Numbered from the stretch's first letter, positions 5,918-13,878 are shown. The stretch: DNA of 15,645 nucleotides from DASWOJ01 sp964242325 (GCA_964242325.1 CAXTCI010000129.1:1-15645), one strand, 5' to 3'. The notes: generated by a model not told the origin, from the sequence alone. Translations and numbers: made by a program.

Positions 5918-7141
5918 TCACAGCTTTACCCCCAGGTGTTCGGCCACCGTGAAGATGTCCTTATCGCCGCGTCCGCACATGTTCATCAGGATCACCGCAT
6001 CCGGCCCCATCTCCGGCGCGATCTTGGCGACGTGGGCGATGGCGTGGGCGGGTTCCAGGGCGGGGATGATGCCCTCCGTCCGGGTGCACAGTTGAAACGC
6101 GTCCAGCGCCTCTTGGTCGGTGGCGGCCACATACTCGACCCGGCCAATCTCGTGCAGCCAGGAGTGCTCCGGGCCGATGCCGGGGTAGTCCAGGCCGGCG
6201 CTGATGCTGTGCGCTTCCTGGATCTGGCCATCGTCGTCCTGCAGCAGGTAGGTGCGGTTGCCGTGCAGCACGCCGGGGCGGCCGCGGGACACGCTGGCGG
6301 CGTGCTCCTTCGTGTCCAGGCCGCGCCCGGCGGCCTCGACGCCGATCAAGCGCACGTCGTCGTCCAGGAAGGGATGGAACAGGCCCATCGCATTGCTGCC
6401 GCCACCGATGGCGGCGACGATGGCGTCGGGCAGACGGCCTTCCGCCTCATGGATCTGCACCCGGGCTTCGGTGCCGATGATGCTCTGGAAGTCGCGGACC
6501 ATCGCCGGGTAGGGATGTGGGCCGGCGACAGTGCCGATCAGGTAGTAGGTGTCGGCGACGTTGGCGACCCAGTCGCGCATCGCCTCGTTCATGGCGTCCT
6601 TCAGGGTACCAGCGCCAGAGGTGACCGAGTTGATTTCGGCACCCAGCAGGCGCATCCGGAACACGTTGGGCTTCTGCCGCTCCACGTCGGTGGCGCCCAT
6701 GTAGATGGTGCAGGGCAGACCGAACAGGGCGCAGACGGTCGCCGTCGCCACGCCGTGCTGCCCGGCGCCGGTTTCGGCGATGATGCGGGTCTTGCCCATA
6801 CGGCGGGCCAGCAGGATCTGACCCATGCAGTTGTTGATCTTATGGCTGCCGGTGTGGTTCAGCTCGTCCCGCTTCATGTAGATGCGGGCGCCGCCCAGCT
6901 TCGCCGTCAGGCGTTGGGCAAACCACAGCGGGCTGGGACGGCCGACGTAGTCCTTGAGGTAAGCGTCCAGCTCGGTCTGGAACGTTGGGTCCGCCTTGGC
7001 GGCCTCATAGGCTTCCTCGACCTGCAGGATGAGCGGCATCAGGGTTTCGGCCACGAAGCGCCCGCCGAACCCGCCGAAGCGGCCGCGGGCGTCTGGCCCG
7101 AGGCGCAGGCTGTTGGGGCGGGGCGGGGCGATCTGGTTCAA
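5918..7141 (-). CDS. trpB: Tryptophan synthase beta subunit
   Basis: This pyridoxal-phosphate enzyme condenses indole with serine to give tryptophan, in complex with TrpA. It is 407 residues, normal for TrpB1. The PLP lysine is Lys101 in the signature LNHTGSHKINN. Catalytic Glu123 is in AETGAGQHGVA, and the phosphate-binding loop is GGGSNAMG. The monovalent-cation and C-terminal region CGRGDKD is present. The start is a TTG codon at 7139-7141 with an excellent GGAGG five bases upstream; no ATG in frame fits better. Transcription probably begins in the 170-nt spacer shared with the divergent corA gene. trpF, usually directly upstream in alphaproteobacteria, is separated from it here by corA. 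Confidence 0.97.
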   Translation of the reverse strand: MNQIAPPRPNSLRLGPDARGRFGGFGGRFVAETLMPLILQVEEAYEAAKADPTFQTELDAYLKDYVGRPSPLWFAQRLTAKLGGARIYMKRDELNHTGSHKINNCMGQILLARRMGKTRIIAETGAGQHGVATATVCALFGLPCTIYMGATDVERQKPNVFRMRLLGAEINSVTSGAGTLKDAMNEAMRDWVANVADTYYLIGTVAGPHPYPAMVRDFQSIIGTEARVQIHEAEGRLPDAIVAAIGGGSNAMGLFHPFLDDDVRLIGVEAAGRGLDTKEHAASVSRGRPGVLHGNRTYLLQDDDGQIQEAHSISAGLDYPGIGPEHSWLHEIGRVEYVAATDQEALDAFQLCTRTEGIIPALEPAHAIAHVAKIAPEMGPDAVILMNMCGRGDKDIFTVAEHLGVKL

Positions 7142-7162
7142 GGCATCCTCCGGGATGACGCG

Positions 7163-7180
7163 CCTGGCTGACGTGCCAGG
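7163..7180. repeat. Small hairpin in the trpB leader
   Basis: CCTGGC (7163-7168) and GCCAGG (7175-7180) form a six-base stem with a six-base loop, 22 nt upstream of the trpB start codon. The surrounding 7142-7311 spacer between trpB and corA contains no Trp-codon-rich leader peptide and no riboswitch that I recognise. It may influence trpB translation. Confidence 0.3.
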
Positions 7181-7311
7181 GTGGGTTGGGAGGTGTCATA
7201 CCGCAGCAGCCCGCAGGGGTCACGCCCCGCCTTGCCCCCCTCCGCCTTTCCTCCGGCCGCCTTGTCCTGACCTGCCTTGGCCGCGACCGTTACGGCGGGT
7301 TATGCTGGATC

Positions 7312-8289
7312 ATGCTTTACGTGAACACTGGACACACGCCCCGCCAGGCCCTCGACCCCGCGCCGCGTCTGCCGGGGATCGAGGGCGTGTGGCTGGACCT
7401 GGTTTCGCCGACCGACGCCGAGCGCGCCCTCGCCGAGCGTGCGACCGGACTGCTCGTCCCGTCCGAGGCAGACCTGGCTGAGATCGAGAGCAGCAGCCGG
7501 CTATCGGTGTCCGACGGTGTGATGACCCTCAGCACGCCGATGACCTATCTCGGCCCGGACGGGACCAGCCGGGTGTCGCCACTGGGCTTCGTGCTGTCGC
7601 CGGAGCGCTTCATGACGGTGCGGTTCGCCGAAATGCCGGTATTCGACCTATTTGCGACGCGCTTCGCTGCGACGTCCCGGCCGCCTTGCAGCGCTTCCGC
7701 CTTCCTGGGCCTGCTGGAGGCGATCGTGGACCGCCTGGCGGACGTGCTGGAGCAGGTCGGCGGCGAGCTGGAGCGCATGTCCCGCGAAGTGTTCCGTGAG
7801 GAAGGCGATCAGACCCAGAACGCCAGCGTGATGGATAAGAAGCTGCGCGGCACCCTGCGCGGCGTGGGCCGGGCAGGGGAGCGGCTGTCCAACATACGCG
7901 ACAGCTTGCTGGGGGTAAACCGCATCCTGGGTTACGCCGCGGAGGTGGCGGATGCCTGGATTCCGGCCGACCTGAAGCCGCGTTTCAAGACGCTGCGCCA
8001 GGACATCGCGTCCTTGTCGGACTACGACGTTCAACTGGCCAACAAGGTGCAGTTTCTGCTGGATGCGACCCTGGGCTTCATCAACATCGAGCAGAGCAAC
8101 GGCATCAAGATACTGACGGTGGTGTCGGTGGTGGGCGTGCCGCCAACCCTGCTAGCCAGCATCTACGGCATGAACTTCAAGTGGATACCGGAGTTGCAAT
8201 GGGAGTACGGCTACTTCTATGGCCTGACAGTGATCGTGTTGAGCGGGGTGCTGCCGTTCTGGTGGTTCAAGCGGAAGGGATGGGTCTAG
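7312..8289 (+). CDS. corA: CorA family divalent cation transporter
   Basis: This is an inner-membrane magnesium/cobalt channel of the CorA family, 325 residues, close to the usual 316-320. A cytoplasmic N-terminal domain of beta strands is followed by long helices, including LLEAIVDRLADVLEQVGGELERMSREVF. Two C-terminal membrane segments come last. The first, ILTVVSVVGVPPTLLASIYGMNF, ends in the pore signature YGMN. The second is YFYGLTVIVLSGVLPFWWF, followed by a basic tail. The loop reads KWIPEL rather than the common MPEL. The start at 7312 (MLYVNTG) is the first Met before recognisable sequence; its ribosome-binding site is weak. The gene runs opposite to the surrounding trp genes and overlaps the 3' end of trpF by 23 bp. 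Substrate specificity (Mg, Co, Ni) is not decidable here. Confidence 0.92.
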   Translation: MLYVNTGHTPRQALDPAPRLPGIEGVWLDLVSPTDAERALAERATGLLVPSEADLAEIESSSRLSVSDGVMTLSTPMTYLGPDGTSRVSPLGFVLSPERFMTVRFAEMPVFDLFATRFAATSRPPCSASAFLGLLEAIVDRLADVLEQVGGELERMSREVFREEGDQTQNASVMDKKLRGTLRGVGRAGERLSNIRDSLLGVNRILGYAAEVADAWIPADLKPRFKTLRQDIASLSDYDVQLANKVQFLLDATLGFINIEQSNGIKILTVVSVVGVPPTLLASIYGMNFKWIPELQWEYGYFYGLTVIVLSGVLPFWWFKRKGWV

Positions 8290-8899
8290 CAGCCTGAACG
8301 AACGCCCGAATCAGCCCTGCGTCCTTCACCCCGCGCATTCTCTCCACCCCCGACGACACATCCACCGCCGGGGCGCCCGACACCCGCACCGCCTCTGCAA
8401 CGTTGTCAGGCGTCAGGCCACCTGCCAGCAGCCAAGGCAGCGGCGACGCCCAGCCGTGCAGCAGCGACCAATTGAAGGCGAGGGCGTTGCCGCCGGGGCG
8501 AGTGGCGCCAGGTGGAGCCTTGGCATCCAGCAGCAGGCCGTCCACGCCAGGCGCCGAGGCCGGCAGGTCCGCCGCCGTGCCGACGCCAGCGACGTGCCAG
8601 ACTGGAACGCCAAAGCGGGACCGCAGCGCCGCCGCACGCTCCGCGCCTGCATGGACCTGCAGCACGTCAAGCCGCAACACAGCCAGCACCTCGGCCACGT
8701 CGTCGTCCCGGGGGTCTACGAACAGGCCCACTCGCGCGGGGCCGCGGCGGTGCCGGTCCAGGGCCGCGGCCTGCTCCGCGGTGACGGCGCGCGGAGAGGG
8801 CGGGAAGAACACATAGCCGATCCAGTCCGCCCCCGCGTCCGCCGCCGCGTCGAGGGCGGCTGGGCTGTTGATGCCGCAGATCTTGACGCGTGTGGTCAT
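8267..8899 (-). CDS. trpF: Phosphoribosylanthranilate isomerase
   Basis: TrpF performs the Amadori rearrangement of phosphoribosylanthranilate, the third step of tryptophan synthesis. The 210-residue TIM barrel has catalytic Cys8 in VKICGI and the general acid Asp125 in GLLLDAKAP. The phosphate-binding loops LAGGLTPDNV and VDVSSGVE are intact. The segment LQVHA stands where most homologues have LQLHG, a mild deviation. The start ATG overlaps the pyrF stop in an ATGA junction (8896-8899), so translation is almost certainly coupled to pyrF. Its last 23 bp are also read on the other strand as the end of corA. Confidence 0.96.
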   Translation of the reverse strand: MTTRVKICGINSPAALDAAADAGADWIGYVFFPPSPRAVTAEQAAALDRHRRGPARVGLFVDPRDDDVAEVLAVLRLDVLQVHAGAERAAALRSRFGVPVWHVAGVGTAADLPASAPGVDGLLLDAKAPPGATRPGGNALAFNWSLLHGWASPLPWLLAGGLTPDNVAEAVRVSGAPAVDVSSGVERMRGVKDAGLIRAFVQAARPIPSA

Positions 8900-9573
8900 G
8901 CAAGCTCGGCGGCGATGGCGGCCGCGGCGGCAGCCGGGTCGGGACTGCCGGTAATCGGGCGTCCGACCACGATCCAGTCTGCGCCGGCCTCGGCGGCCTG
9001 GCGAGGCGTCATGGTTCGGGCCTGATCAGCCGACTCCGTGCCGGCAGGCCGTATGCCTGGCACCACCAGCACCGGCCCGGCGCCTAGGGCGTCGCGCAGC
9101 ATCGCCGCCTCCTGGCCGCTGCACACCACCCCGTCCGCCCCGGCGCCCAAGGCAAGGCGGGCCAGGCGCAATACCTGCTGCCGCGGTCCACCGGCGACCC
9201 CGGTCGCATGCAGGGCGCTGCTGTCAAGACTAGTCAGGACGGTCACGGCCAGCAGCAGGGGCCGGTCCGCGCCGTCGGCCGTCCGCCGCGCCGCCTCGAT
9301 CATCGCTCCGCCGCCCACCGCGTGCAGCGTCAGCATATGAGGGCGCAGCGGCAGCACGGCGCGCATGGCCCCTGCGACGGTATTGGGAATGTCGTGCAGC
9401 TTCAGGTCGAGGAACACCGGGCGTTGGGTGATACCACTTATCCCGGCAGGTCCAGTTGCCAGGTAGAACTCCAAGCCCAGCTTCAACACCTCGCAATGCG
9501 GCGCGAGGGCATCCGCCCACGCCGCCGCCTGCACCGGGTCGGCGGTGTCCAGCGCAGCGATCAGCCCAGCCAT
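8896..9573 (-). CDS. pyrF: Orotidine 5'-phosphate decarboxylase
   Basis: PyrF decarboxylates OMP to UMP, the last step of pyrimidine synthesis. At 225 residues it has the usual length for the bacterial short form. Lys31 in EVLKLGLEF and the catalytic tetrad segment FLDLKLHDIPNT (Asp56, Lys58, Asp61) are intact. The phosphate-binding elements PGIRPAG and VVGRPITGS are also present. The start at 9573 shares its A with the lapA stop (TAATG), and the stop overlaps the trpF start; the frame extends further upstream only through lapA. It belongs to a tightly packed ihfB-lapA-pyrF-trpF operon. The lapA-pyrF neighbourhood resembles that of enterobacteria, where lapA and lapB precede pyrF. Confidence 0.96.
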   Translation of the reverse strand: MAGLIAALDTADPVQAAAWADALAPHCEVLKLGLEFYLATGPAGISGITQRPVFLDLKLHDIPNTVAGAMRAVLPLRPHMLTLHAVGGGAMIEAARRTADGADRPLLLAVTVLTSLDSSALHATGVAGGPRQQVLRLARLALGAGADGVVCSGQEAAMLRDALGAGPVLVVPGIRPAGTESADQARTMTPRQAAEAGADWIVVGRPITGSPDPAAAAAAIAAELA

Positions 9574-9950
9574 TAGGCCCGGTTGGAGGACAGCGCAGGC
9601 AACGGCCGGGAGGGTGGGAGGCCGGGAGCATTGCCTGCCTGCTGCGATTTGGCAGGCGGAATAATGCGCGGCTCGGCCACCGGCCGGGCTTGCAGGGTGA
9701 GGACCTGCGTCCGCAACTGCCGTACCTGCTCCTCCGCCCGGCGGGCGCGGGCGCGCATGGACAGGCTGGTGCCCCATGTCATGAACGCGCCGGCCAGGAA
9801 GAACACTGCCGACGCCACCAGCACCGCCAGGGAAAGCGGCGCGTCCAGCGTGATGTCGGTCGGCCAAAGGTAAAGCCGCGTCGGCTGCTTGTTAGACAGC
9901 GCGAACAGCACCAGCAGCACAAGGGCGGGCACGCCGAGAAGAAAGCGCAT
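9573..9950 (-). CDS. lapA: LapA-domain membrane protein
   Basis: This 125-residue inner-membrane protein belongs to the LapA-domain family (formerly DUF1049), linked in E. coli to lipopolysaccharide assembly. Two hydrophobic segments are visible: residues about 2-18 (RFLLGVPALVLLVLFAL) and about 36-57. The intervening NKQPTRLYLWP resembles the family's conserved N.....V....W loop. A basic, coiled-coil-like stretch (RARARRAEEQVRQLRTQVLTLQ) follows, then a disordered Pro/Ala-rich tail. The start at 9950 lies four bases after the ihfB stop. It overlaps pyrF by one base. lapB is not present here. The functional assignment relies on topology and context, not on catalytic motifs. Confidence 0.82.
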   Translation of the reverse strand: MRFLLGVPALVLLVLFALSNKQPTRLYLWPTDITLDAPLSLAVLVASAVFFLAGAFMTWGTSLSMRARARRAEEQVRQLRTQVLTLQARPVAEPRIIPPAKSQQAGNAPGLPPSRPLPALSSNRA

Positions 9951-9954
9951 CGGA

Positions 9955-10278
9955 TCAGGCCGCCCTGTCTGCGTGGGCCGGCGCGCGGCTATGCTTGCCG
10001 CCAAGGTTCACGCGTTCGCGCAGCTCCTTGCCGGCCTTGAAGAAGGGAACGGCCTTTTCCAGCACGGGCACGGCCTCTCCGGTCCTAGGGTTGCGGCCGG
10101 TGCGGGCATCTCGCCGCTTGACAGTGAAAGCGCCGAAGCCGCGCAGTTCGACACGGGCGCCGCGGGCCAGGGCAGCGGTGATCTCGTCGAAGATGGTGGA
10201 CACGATCAGCTCCACATCGCGGCTGAGCAGATGGGGGTTTGCCTCGGCTAGCTCGGCGATCAGTTCGGACTTGGTCAT
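9955..10278 (-). CDS. ihfB: Integration host factor subunit beta
   Basis: This is the beta subunit of the DNA-bending heterodimer IHF, a nucleoid protein used in recombination and transcription. It is 107 residues: MTKSELIAEL at the N-terminus and the HU/IHF core VELRGFGAFTVKRRDARTGRNPRTGE. The DNA-intercalating proline lies in RNPRTGE. LEKAVPFFKAGKELRERVN completes the fold. The last 13 or so residues (a His/Ala-rich tail) exceed the E. coli length of 94. The RGFGAF and RNPRTGE features, together with rpsA-side synteny, favour IhfB over HU. It has a weak ribosome-binding site and a plausible promoter at 10324-10352. It heads the ihfB-lapA-pyrF-trpF run. Confidence 0.93.
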   Translation of the reverse strand: MTKSELIAELAEANPHLLSRDVELIVSTIFDEITAALARGARVELRGFGAFTVKRRDARTGRNPRTGEAVPVLEKAVPFFKAGKELRERVNLGGKHSRAPAHADRAA

Positions 10279-10323
10279 TCTGGGGTGCCATGCTGGTTGG
10301 CCGCGGCGCGGCGAGGTGAGTAG

Positions 10324-10352
10324 ACGATGCCGGAGGGCGTCCGGTGCGTCAA
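10324..10352 (-). promoter_or_regulatory. Putative ihfB operon promoter
   Basis: On the minus strand CTTGACG gives a -35 box at 10347-10352 (TTGACG). A -10-like CATCGT lies at 10324-10329 after a 17-nt spacer. The spacer holds a small inverted repeat, CCGGA...TCCGG. The leader to the ihfB start would be about 40 nt. The -10 is poor, so the call rests on the -35 and the position. Confidence 0.4.
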
Positions 10353-10420
10353 GGAAAGGCCACGGTCAGGCGTTGTAGTTCCCTCATTTCCCGAGCAGGA
10401 TCGGGTGCTGGGCGCCGCGC

Positions 10421-11164
10421 ATGGAGACTCCATTGGACCGGGTTCTTCTGCTGCACGGAATCGCACGCACCTCGGCCTCCCTGGCGAAGCTTGCGCGCAG
10501 CCTTGATGCGGCTGGCTTCGCGACGCTGAACCTAGACTATCCCTCGCGCAAGCAATCCCTCGCCGACCTGGCCGAGCACGTCCATAAGGAAGCGGCTCCG
10601 TTCATGGCGCAGCCGGGTGGACAGGTGCACGTCGTGACGCACTCGATGGGCGGTCTTCTGGCTCGCGCCTATATCGCCCAGCAACGTCCGCCGGCCCTGG
10701 GAAGGGTCGTCATGCTGGGTCCACCCAATGCGGGAAGCGAATTGGCGGATCTGCTGGCCCGGTATCCGCTTTACCGCGGTTATTTCGGCCCAGCGGGACA
10801 GCAGTTAGGGACCGATCCCAAGGGTGGGCTGTCACAGCTTCTCGGCATAATAGACTATCCTGTGGGCGTCATTGCCGGGGACCGCGCGCTAGACCCGCTG
10901 GGCTGGCTGCTGCTGCCGCGACCCAACGATGGCAGGGTTTCGGTAGACCGGACCCACGTAGGCGGCATAACCGGGCATGTGACGGTTCATGCCACCCACG
11001 CCCTGATGGTGCGGAATGCCGGAGTGATCCGGCACACGATCCACTTCCTACGACATGGTCGATTCGACGCTGGCTATACCCCGGCCAGTGATGGCCTAGC
11101 CGCCGATCCCACCCTGCCAGATGGCCCAAGCACCCCCAGCTGGGAGCGCGCCGCCAACCGTTGA
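10421..11164 (+). CDS. Alpha/beta hydrolase, lipase/esterase-like
   Basis: This 247-residue predicted serine hydrolase resembles triacylglycerol lipase/PGAP1-like proteins. The oxyanion-hole dipeptide is in LLLHGIART (His12-Gly13). The nucleophile is Ser75 in VVTHSMGGLLAR, followed by the lipase-like MLGPPNAGSELAD. The likely acid is Asp170 in RPNDGRVSV, and the catalytic His is in VHATHALM (His193). There is no signal peptide, so it is probably cytoplasmic; the substrate is unknown. The start at 10421 has no good ribosome-binding site. The fold appears complete near RHGRFD at residue 216. Residues 226-247 are encoded antiparallel to the sppA end and look like an overprinted extension. It lies alone on the plus strand between sppA and ihfB. 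Confidence 0.88.
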   Translation: METPLDRVLLLHGIARTSASLAKLARSLDAAGFATLNLDYPSRKQSLADLAEHVHKEAAPFMAQPGGQVHVVTHSMGGLLARAYIAQQRPPALGRVVMLGPPNAGSELADLLARYPLYRGYFGPAGQQLGTDPKGGLSQLLGIIDYPVGVIAGDRALDPLGWLLLPRPNDGRVSVDRTHVGGITGHVTVHATHALMVRNAGVIRHTIHFLRHGRFDAGYTPASDGLAADPTLPDGPSTPSWERAANR

Positions 11165-12016
11165 CCGCCATAGGCCCGACAGCGTCGCGCCCAGGGTACG
11201 CTCATAGAAGCTGCCGGTCTGCAAGTCGCGGACCGGAGTCGTGGCAGGAACGCCCCGCTCACGCGCCAGCCAGTCCCGCGCCTCGGTTTCACCGCCGATC
11301 TCGTCCACCAGGCCCAGCTTCTGCGCCTGCCGCCCGGTATAGGCACGTCCATCGGCCAACTCGCGCACACGGGCCGGGTCGAGGTGGCGGGCATCGGCGA
11401 CCATCGTGACGAACTGGTCAAACATGTCGTTCACCAGGCCGTGCAGGTAGTCCCGGCCTTCCGGCGTCAGGCCGCGGGTGAAGCTGGGCTGGTCCTTCAA
11501 CGGGCCGGATGTGATCGCCTCCGCCGACACGCCCAGGCGATCCAGCAGGCCGCCCACGTTGCCAGTCTCTAGGATCACGCCGATGCTGCCCGTCAACGTC
11601 GCGTCCCGCGCAAAAATCCGGGCCGCTGGCAGCGCCACCATATAGCCCGCACTGGCGGCAGTTCCGCGCATAACGGTCACTACCGGCTTTGCCGCGGCAA
11701 CCCGGATGAGCGCGCCGCGAAGGCTTTCACCGCCGGCTACCGAGCCGCCGGGACTATCTATGGACACGATCACCGCCCGCACCGTGCCATCGTTGGCCAA
11801 GTCGGTTACAGCCTCCAACAGCTTGCGGTCTTCGGTAATAACGCCGGTTACGTTGACACGCGCGACGTGTGCCAGTCCCACCCCACCCAACGAGCGTGAT
11901 CGGGTACCAACGGCAGTCAACGCCGCTACGACAGCCAGCACCGCCGCAGCCCGCCAAAAGTTCAGGCGGCGCTTGAGGCGCCGCCTGTCCAATAGAAGAT
12001 CGGTTTCGAGGGCCAA
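11096..12016 (-). CDS. sppA: Signal peptide peptidase SppA, short form
   Basis: This membrane-anchored serine/lysine protease degrades cleaved signal peptides. It has 306 residues and a single protease domain (S49 family), unlike the double-length E. coli protein. A basic N-terminus, RRRLKRRLNFW, precedes one membrane anchor (about 22-37, AAAVLAVVAALTAVG). The nucleophile Ser122 is in RGTAASAGYMVAL and the general base Lys174 is in ITSGPLKDQPSF. Their 52-residue separation equals that of the B. subtilis SppA Ser147/Lys199 pair. The start is TTG at 12014-12016, three bases after the rpsA stop, with no clear ribosome-binding site, so it probably depends on coupling to rpsA. Its last 22 codons overlap the hydrolase gene on the opposite strand. 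Confidence 0.94.
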   Translation of the reverse strand: MALETDLLLDRRRLKRRLNFWRAAAVLAVVAALTAVGTRSRSLGGVGLAHVARVNVTGVITEDRKLLEAVTDLANDGTVRAVIVSIDSPGGSVAGGESLRGALIRVAAAKPVVTVMRGTAASAGYMVALPAARIFARDATLTGSIGVILETGNVGGLLDRLGVSAEAITSGPLKDQPSFTRGLTPEGRDYLHGLVNDMFDQFVTMVADARHLDPARVRELADGRAYTGRQAQKLGLVDEIGGETEARDWLARERGVPATTPVRDLQTGSFYERTLGATLSGLWRSTVGGALPAGGAWAIWQGGIGG

Positions 12017-12019
12017 GGC

Positions 12020-13747
12020 TTATTCGCTGGCCTGGTTCCGGCGGCGGATTGCCGCACCTAGGATGTCGCCCAGCGACGCACCGCTGTCGGTGGTGCCGAA
12101 CTCCTGGATGGCCTGCTTGTCCTCCTCCATCTCCCGGCCCTTGATCGTGAGGGACAGCTTACGTCCCACCCGGTCAATCGCCGTGACCTTGGCGTCCACC
12201 TTCTCGCCAACGGCGAAGCGGTCCGGACGCTGGTCCGACTTGTCCCGCGCCAACTCGGCCCGGCGGATAAAGCCAGTCAGAACCTCGTCCACCTTCACCT
12301 CGATGCCGTTGGCCTGCACCGCGGTCACAACGCATGTGACGATGTCGTTCTTATGAACGCGGCTGAGCGTGTCGGCAGCCGGATCATCCTGAAGCTGCTT
12401 GATCCCGAGGCTGATGCGCTCCTTCTCGACATCAACGTCCAGGACCTTGGCCTTTACGATCTGGCCCTTCTCATACTTGGTGATGGCAAGCTCGCCAGCC
12501 TCGTCCCACGACAGGTCGGACATGTGCACCATGCCGTCCACGTCCGGCGCAATGCCGATGAACAGCCCGAACTCGGTGATGTTGCGGACCTCGCCCTCGA
12601 CGGTCGTGCCCACGGCGTGCTCGTCCTGGAACTGCTCCCACGGATTGCGCTGGACCTGCTTGATGCCCAGGCTGATGCGCCGCTTGCTGCTGTCCACGTC
12701 CAAGACCTGCACGTCCACTTCCTGCGAGGTGGCGACGATCTTGCCGGGGTGGACGTTCTTCTTGGTCCAGCTCATTTCGCTGACGTGGACCAAGCCTTCG
12801 ACGCCCGGCTCCAACTCCACGAAGGCGCCGTAGTCGGTGATGTTGGTCACGCGGCCGCTATACTTGGCGCCTGGCGGATACTTGGCGGCCACGCCTTCCC
12901 ACGGGTCGGCCTCAAGCTGCTTCATGCCCAGGCTGATGCGCTGGGTTTCGCTGTTGAAGCGGATGACCTGCACATGGACCGGCTGGCCGATTTGCAGGGC
13001 CTCGCTCGGGTGGTTGATGCGGCGCCAGGCGATGTCGGTCACGTGCAGCAGCCCGTCCACGCCGCCCAAGTCCACGAAGGCGCCGTAGTCGGTGATGTTC
13101 TTCACCACGCCGTCAAGGATCATACCCTCCTTGAGGCCCTGGATCAGCTCGCTCCGCTGTTCCGCACGGGTTTCCTCCAGCACGGCGCGGCGGCTGACGA
13201 CGATGTTGCCGCGGGCGCGGTCCATCTTGAGGATCTGGAACGGCTGCGGCGTGCCCATCAGCGGGCCGACGTCGCGCACCGGGCGGATATCCACCTGGCT
13301 GCCCGGCAGGAACGCCACGGCGCCGCCCAGGTCCACGGTGAAGCCGCCCTTGACCCGGCCGTAGATGGTGCCGTTCACGCGCTGCTGCGCTTCGAACGCC
13401 TTCTCCAAGTTGGTCCAGGCTTCCTCGCGCCGGGCTTTCTCACGGGACAGCACGATCGAGCCGTCACGGTCCTCGTAGCGCTCGACAAACAACTCGATGT
13501 TGTCGCCGGGCTGGACCTCGGGCTTCTGGCCAGGCTGGGCGAATTCCTTGAGGGCAACGCGGCCCTCGGATTTCAGGCCAACATCAACGATGGCGTATTC
13601 GTCGGTGAGCCGGATCACGCGGCCGGTGACGACGGAGCCTTCGAAGCCCGCCTCCCGGTTCATGCTCTCGTCGAGCATGGAGGCGAAATCCTCCATCCCG
13701 CTCATGCTGTTGGGACGGTCGAGGAGGGCGGTGGCGGATGATGCCAT
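12020..13747 (-). CDS. rpsA: 30S ribosomal protein S1
   Basis: Ribosomal protein bS1 binds mRNA on the 30S subunit and promotes initiation on structured or weak-SD messages. It is 575 residues with six S1 (OB-fold) repeats at about 37-103, 123-186, 208-275, 293-362, 379-449 and 466-535. Repeats 3-5 carry the typical signatures NITDYGAFVDLGGVDGLLHV, NITDYGAFVELEPGVEGLVH and NITEFGLFIGIAPDVDGMVH. Repeats 1-2 are more divergent, as in other S1 proteins that use them for ribosome docking. The start at 13747 is preferred, with AGGAA upstream at a longish spacing; a start at 13705 (MSGMEDFASML) is also possible. It is followed after three bases by sppA. A promoter and a structured leader precede it. 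Confidence 0.97.
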   Translation of the reverse strand: MASSATALLDRPNSMSGMEDFASMLDESMNREAGFEGSVVTGRVIRLTDEYAIVDVGLKSEGRVALKEFAQPGQKPEVQPGDNIELFVERYEDRDGSIVLSREKARREEAWTNLEKAFEAQQRVNGTIYGRVKGGFTVDLGGAVAFLPGSQVDIRPVRDVGPLMGTPQPFQILKMDRARGNIVVSRRAVLEETRAEQRSELIQGLKEGMILDGVVKNITDYGAFVDLGGVDGLLHVTDIAWRRINHPSEALQIGQPVHVQVIRFNSETQRISLGMKQLEADPWEGVAAKYPPGAKYSGRVTNITDYGAFVELEPGVEGLVHVSEMSWTKKNVHPGKIVATSQEVDVQVLDVDSSKRRISLGIKQVQRNPWEQFQDEHAVGTTVEGEVRNITEFGLFIGIAPDVDGMVHMSDLSWDEAGELAITKYEKGQIVKAKVLDVDVEKERISLGIKQLQDDPAADTLSRVHKNDIVTCVVTAVQANGIEVKVDEVLTGFIRRAELARDKSDQRPDRFAVGEKVDAKVTAIDRVGRKLSLTIKGREMEEDKQAIQEFGTTDSGASLGDILGAAIRRRNQASE

Positions 13748-13780
13748 GTGGTGTGGTGGTTCCTGTAAGTGAGCGCCGGG

Positions 13781-13813
13781 CTGAGCCGGAGTCATCTGTC
13801 ATGCGCGGCTCAG
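13781..13813 (-). promoter_or_regulatory. Stem-loop in the rpsA 5' leader (proximal)
   Basis: CTGAGCCG (13781-13788) and CGGCTCAG (13806-13813) form a perfect eight-base stem with a 17-nt loop, about 34-66 nt upstream of the rpsA start codon. Enterobacterial rpsA leaders carry hairpins used for S1 autoregulation; a similar role here is an inference. Confidence 0.5.
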
Positions 13814-13878
13814 GTGTTCCTGGGCGACGTCTTACCCGCGCAGCCACTTGGGCGCTGGGGGCCGGATTAACGGCAACA

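Noticed and set aside
5732..7171. Long plus-strand frame opposite trpB
   Set aside because: Shadow of trpB; low-complexity composition, and its start lies in the REP-like repeat.
7142..7311. Possible trp attenuator or riboswitch upstream of trpB
   Set aside because: There is no leader peptide with tandem Trp codons, no T-box-like element, and only a small six-pair hairpin.
8896..9867. Longer pyrF reading frame starting at 9867
   Set aside because: The extra N-terminal part overlaps lapA entirely and is Arg/Pro-rich; the TAATG junction at 9573 marks the true start.
12353..13741. Long plus-strand frame opposite rpsA (462 codons)
   Set aside because: Its repeats (DVGH, VHEGAVVGDV) merely mirror the six S1 repeats on the other strand.
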